Assembly (NCBI RefSeq): GCF_039540515.1
Contig: NZ_BAABFA010000014.1
Location: 62,001 to 126,000 of the forward strand
From: Nemorincola caseinilytica
GTDB lineage: Bacteria; Bacteroidota; Bacteroidia; Chitinophagales; Chitinophagaceae
Length of the DNA stretch: 64,000 nt
Direction of reading: 5' to 3'
Shown: positions 62,575 through 64,000 of the stretch, one piece after another
How the letters are laid out: each line of letters opens with the position of its first letter
Position numbering within the stretch: position 1 is the first letter of the stretch
Made by a program: the position numbers and the translations under genes
Notes under the pieces: generated by a model
The model's database searches: none
Told to the model about the DNA's origin: nothing
The model's input: the letters and a program-made list of their open reading frames with translations, nothing else

Positions 62575-64000
62575 ATGAAAAAACATTTGCTACGCATCTT
62601 GACCATAGGTTTCGTACTGGCTCTTACAAATTCGGCTTACGCACAGATAGTGGGTACCAACTGCTTTGTACAGGGTACATTCCTGGATATTGGGATGAAC
62701 AGGAACGCTTCTTTTGGTGCATGTAATGGCAATGGCGCTATCCCGGGCTCTTACCATAGGCACAGTACTGCAGGCGCTCCACCAACGGGTACCAACCTGG
62801 CCGAGACATACGATTATGGTCATGACGGCTGGGCTACAGGTGCACCTGTGTTCATGGGTGATTATACTTATCCCGGTTCTCCGTTCGAGGGTTGGGAGAT
62901 ACAGATAGGTACTGCCCGCTCACAGGCGTTCCAGAACTGCGGTGGTACTTTTACCAACGTAGGCGGTGCAACTATGACCGGTAACCATACCGCATATTCA
63001 AGTGCAGGTGGTGTGGCCCTGGGTGTATGGGACGGTACCTTTACCAGCGGTGGCGGCAACCTGGCCATACGCCAGACCACCAGCGTGGACCTGGGCGGCT
63101 CTGCTGTGATAGTGACCACTGTACTGCGCAATACCGGCGCAGCAGCTACAGGCCCTGTATATTATATGCGTTCCTGCGACCCCGATAACGACCAGACATG
63201 GCCCGGCGGCGGCTTCTGGACCACCAACCAGATAGTACACCAGAACGAAGATGCCCGTCACAGGGTGCTGGTATCATCGCGCGGTGCTACAGGTACAGCT
63301 TCTTACATGTCTCTGGGTACCAAAGACTGCCGTGCAAGGTGCGGTATATATGGCGGCTGGCCTATGCCATCAGGTGCAGACCTGGCCAGTGTATGGGCAG
63401 GCACCTATGGCGGTGGTACTTACGGCCCTGTAGGTGCTACATCGGATGGTGACATAGCGATAGAACTGACCTACAACCTGGGCTCTATACCTGCAGGTGA
63501 CAGCACAGTGCTTTCTTACGCCTACATATTCAATGGCAATCTGGGTATAGACAGCGCATTCCCCGATCCGCAGATAGTGGTGAACGGCGTTCCCAAAATA
63601 TCATGGGCTCCTCCTACTCCCAACTATGATACTTTCGACTTCTGCCAGTTTCCCGGCCTCACTTCCATCAACGTAGACCTGCTGAATGCGGATACAAGGA
63701 GCTGGAGCTGGAGCAAGTGGACATGGTCTCCCGGCACAGGTCTTTCGGCTACTACAGGTACGCATGTTACCATATCGGCCGGTGGTCTGCCTCCTATGAT
63801 CACCTACACCATCACAGGTACGGATAGCGCTACGGGTATGTATTCATGTCATAACAAGGTGTTCTACCTTACCATACTCACCTGTAATTCTGCTACCAGC
63901 AATAACCCCTGCCTTGGTGATACCATATTCCTGAACGCACCGGGCGATTCGCTGGGCGCTACATACCAGTGGTATGGCCCTGCACCGTTCACTACCGTAT
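62575..64000 (+). CDS. Large secreted protein, 3' end outside the window
   Basis: The frame is open from ATG 62575 (in-frame ATG also at 62569) to the window edge, 475 residues so far. A signal peptide (MKKHLLRILTIGFVLAL, cleavage near Ser-Ala-Tyr-Ala-Gln) is followed by a beta-rich region with many Gly/Thr and paired Cys residues (NCFVQGTFLDIGMNRNASFGAC near residue 30). From about residue 330 come Ig/PKD-like modules (WTWSPGTGLSATTG, then YTITGTDSATG). The style matches T9SS cargo such as the protein at 10399-13176, so a C-terminal sorting domain is expected beyond 64000. Function unknown; adhesin-like. Confidence 0.8.
   Translation, partial: MKKHLLRILTIGFVLALTNSAYAQIVGTNCFVQGTFLDIGMNRNASFGACNGNGAIPGSYHRHSTAGAPPTGTNLAETYDYGHDGWATGAPVFMGDYTYPGSPFEGWEIQIGTARSQAFQNCGGTFTNVGGATMTGNHTAYSSAGGVALGVWDGTFTSGGGNLAIRQTTSVDLGGSAVIVTTVLRNTGAAATGPVYYMRSCDPDNDQTWPGGGFWTTNQIVHQNEDARHRVLVSSRGATGTASYMSLGTKDCRARCGIYGGWPMPSGADLASVWAGTYGGGTYGPVGATSDGDIAIELTYNLGSIPAGDSTVLSYAYIFNGNLGIDSAFPDPQIVVNGVPKISWAPPTPNYDTFDFCQFPGLTSINVDLLNADTRSWSWSKWTWSPGTGLSATTGTHVTISAGGLPPMITYTITGTDSATGMYSCHNKVFYLTILTCNSATSNNPCLGDTIFLNAPGDSLGATYQWYGPAPFTTV

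Overview
The window comes from a Bacteroidota chromosome, most likely a Chitinophagales-type bacterium. Secreted proteins carry type IX secretion sorting domains (type A at 8194-10143, type B at 10399-13176). Many genes are preceded by the Bacteroidota -7 promoter motif TAnnTTTG, and Shine-Dalgarno sequences are not evident. Host genes are GC-rich (57% in one 60-base line I counted by hand) yet strongly prefer ATA for isoleucine.

Layout. 1-23,900 is ordinary chromosome: a lipoprotein, era, a D-cysteine desulfhydrase-like enzyme, a MORN-repeat protein, proline dehydrogenase, a UbiA-like membrane protein, the propionyl-CoA carboxylase beta chain, two T9SS cargo proteins, crcB, a polyprenol-type glycosyltransferase, lpxD with a GNAT acetyltransferase, a carbamoyltransferase/DUF5989/SxtJ operon, an MsbA-like ABC exporter, glmM and a LOG-family protein. 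53,200-64,000 is chromosome again: an ArsR/SRPBCC/DoxX operon, small stress or unknown-function genes, an esterase, a GT-C-like membrane protein, an inner-membrane hydrolase, an M13 metallopeptidase and the start of another secreted protein.

Between them lies an AT-rich integrated element of about 29 kb (about 24,117-53,190), inserted just after a tRNA-Arg(CCT) gene by a large serine recombinase. An 11-bp direct repeat (24106-24116 and 53180-53190) marks the ends, and the tRNA's likely terminator has been carried to the far side. The recombinase gene runs towards the tRNA and its frame crosses the attachment core, so its C-terminus differs between the integrated and excised forms.

The element is a defence island. 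In order it holds: a five-gene operon with a nuclease-like protein, a winged-helix-like protein, a Rad50/SMC-like ATPase with a zinc hook, an unknown small protein and a phospholipase-D-fold nuclease (Lamassu/ABC-3C-like, extended); a type I restriction-modification locus with an expressed hsdS, an orphan half hsdS and a silent inverted hsdS bounded by short inverted repeats, with a tyrosine recombinase and hsdR; an EVE-domain McrBC pair; an HTH-like unknown; a DUF1016 nuclease; a nucleotide-cyclase-like orphan; and a PD-(D/E)XK-like protein followed by an OLD-family ATPase/TOPRIM protein and a UvrD-like helicase (Gabija-like). Five single-base frame breaks, in the recombinase, the OLD gene and the helicase, each correctable by one base in a short homopolymer, could be real decay or assembly error. 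The most novel candidates are the five-gene SMC/PLD operon, the extended Gabija-like operon and the hsdS switching locus.
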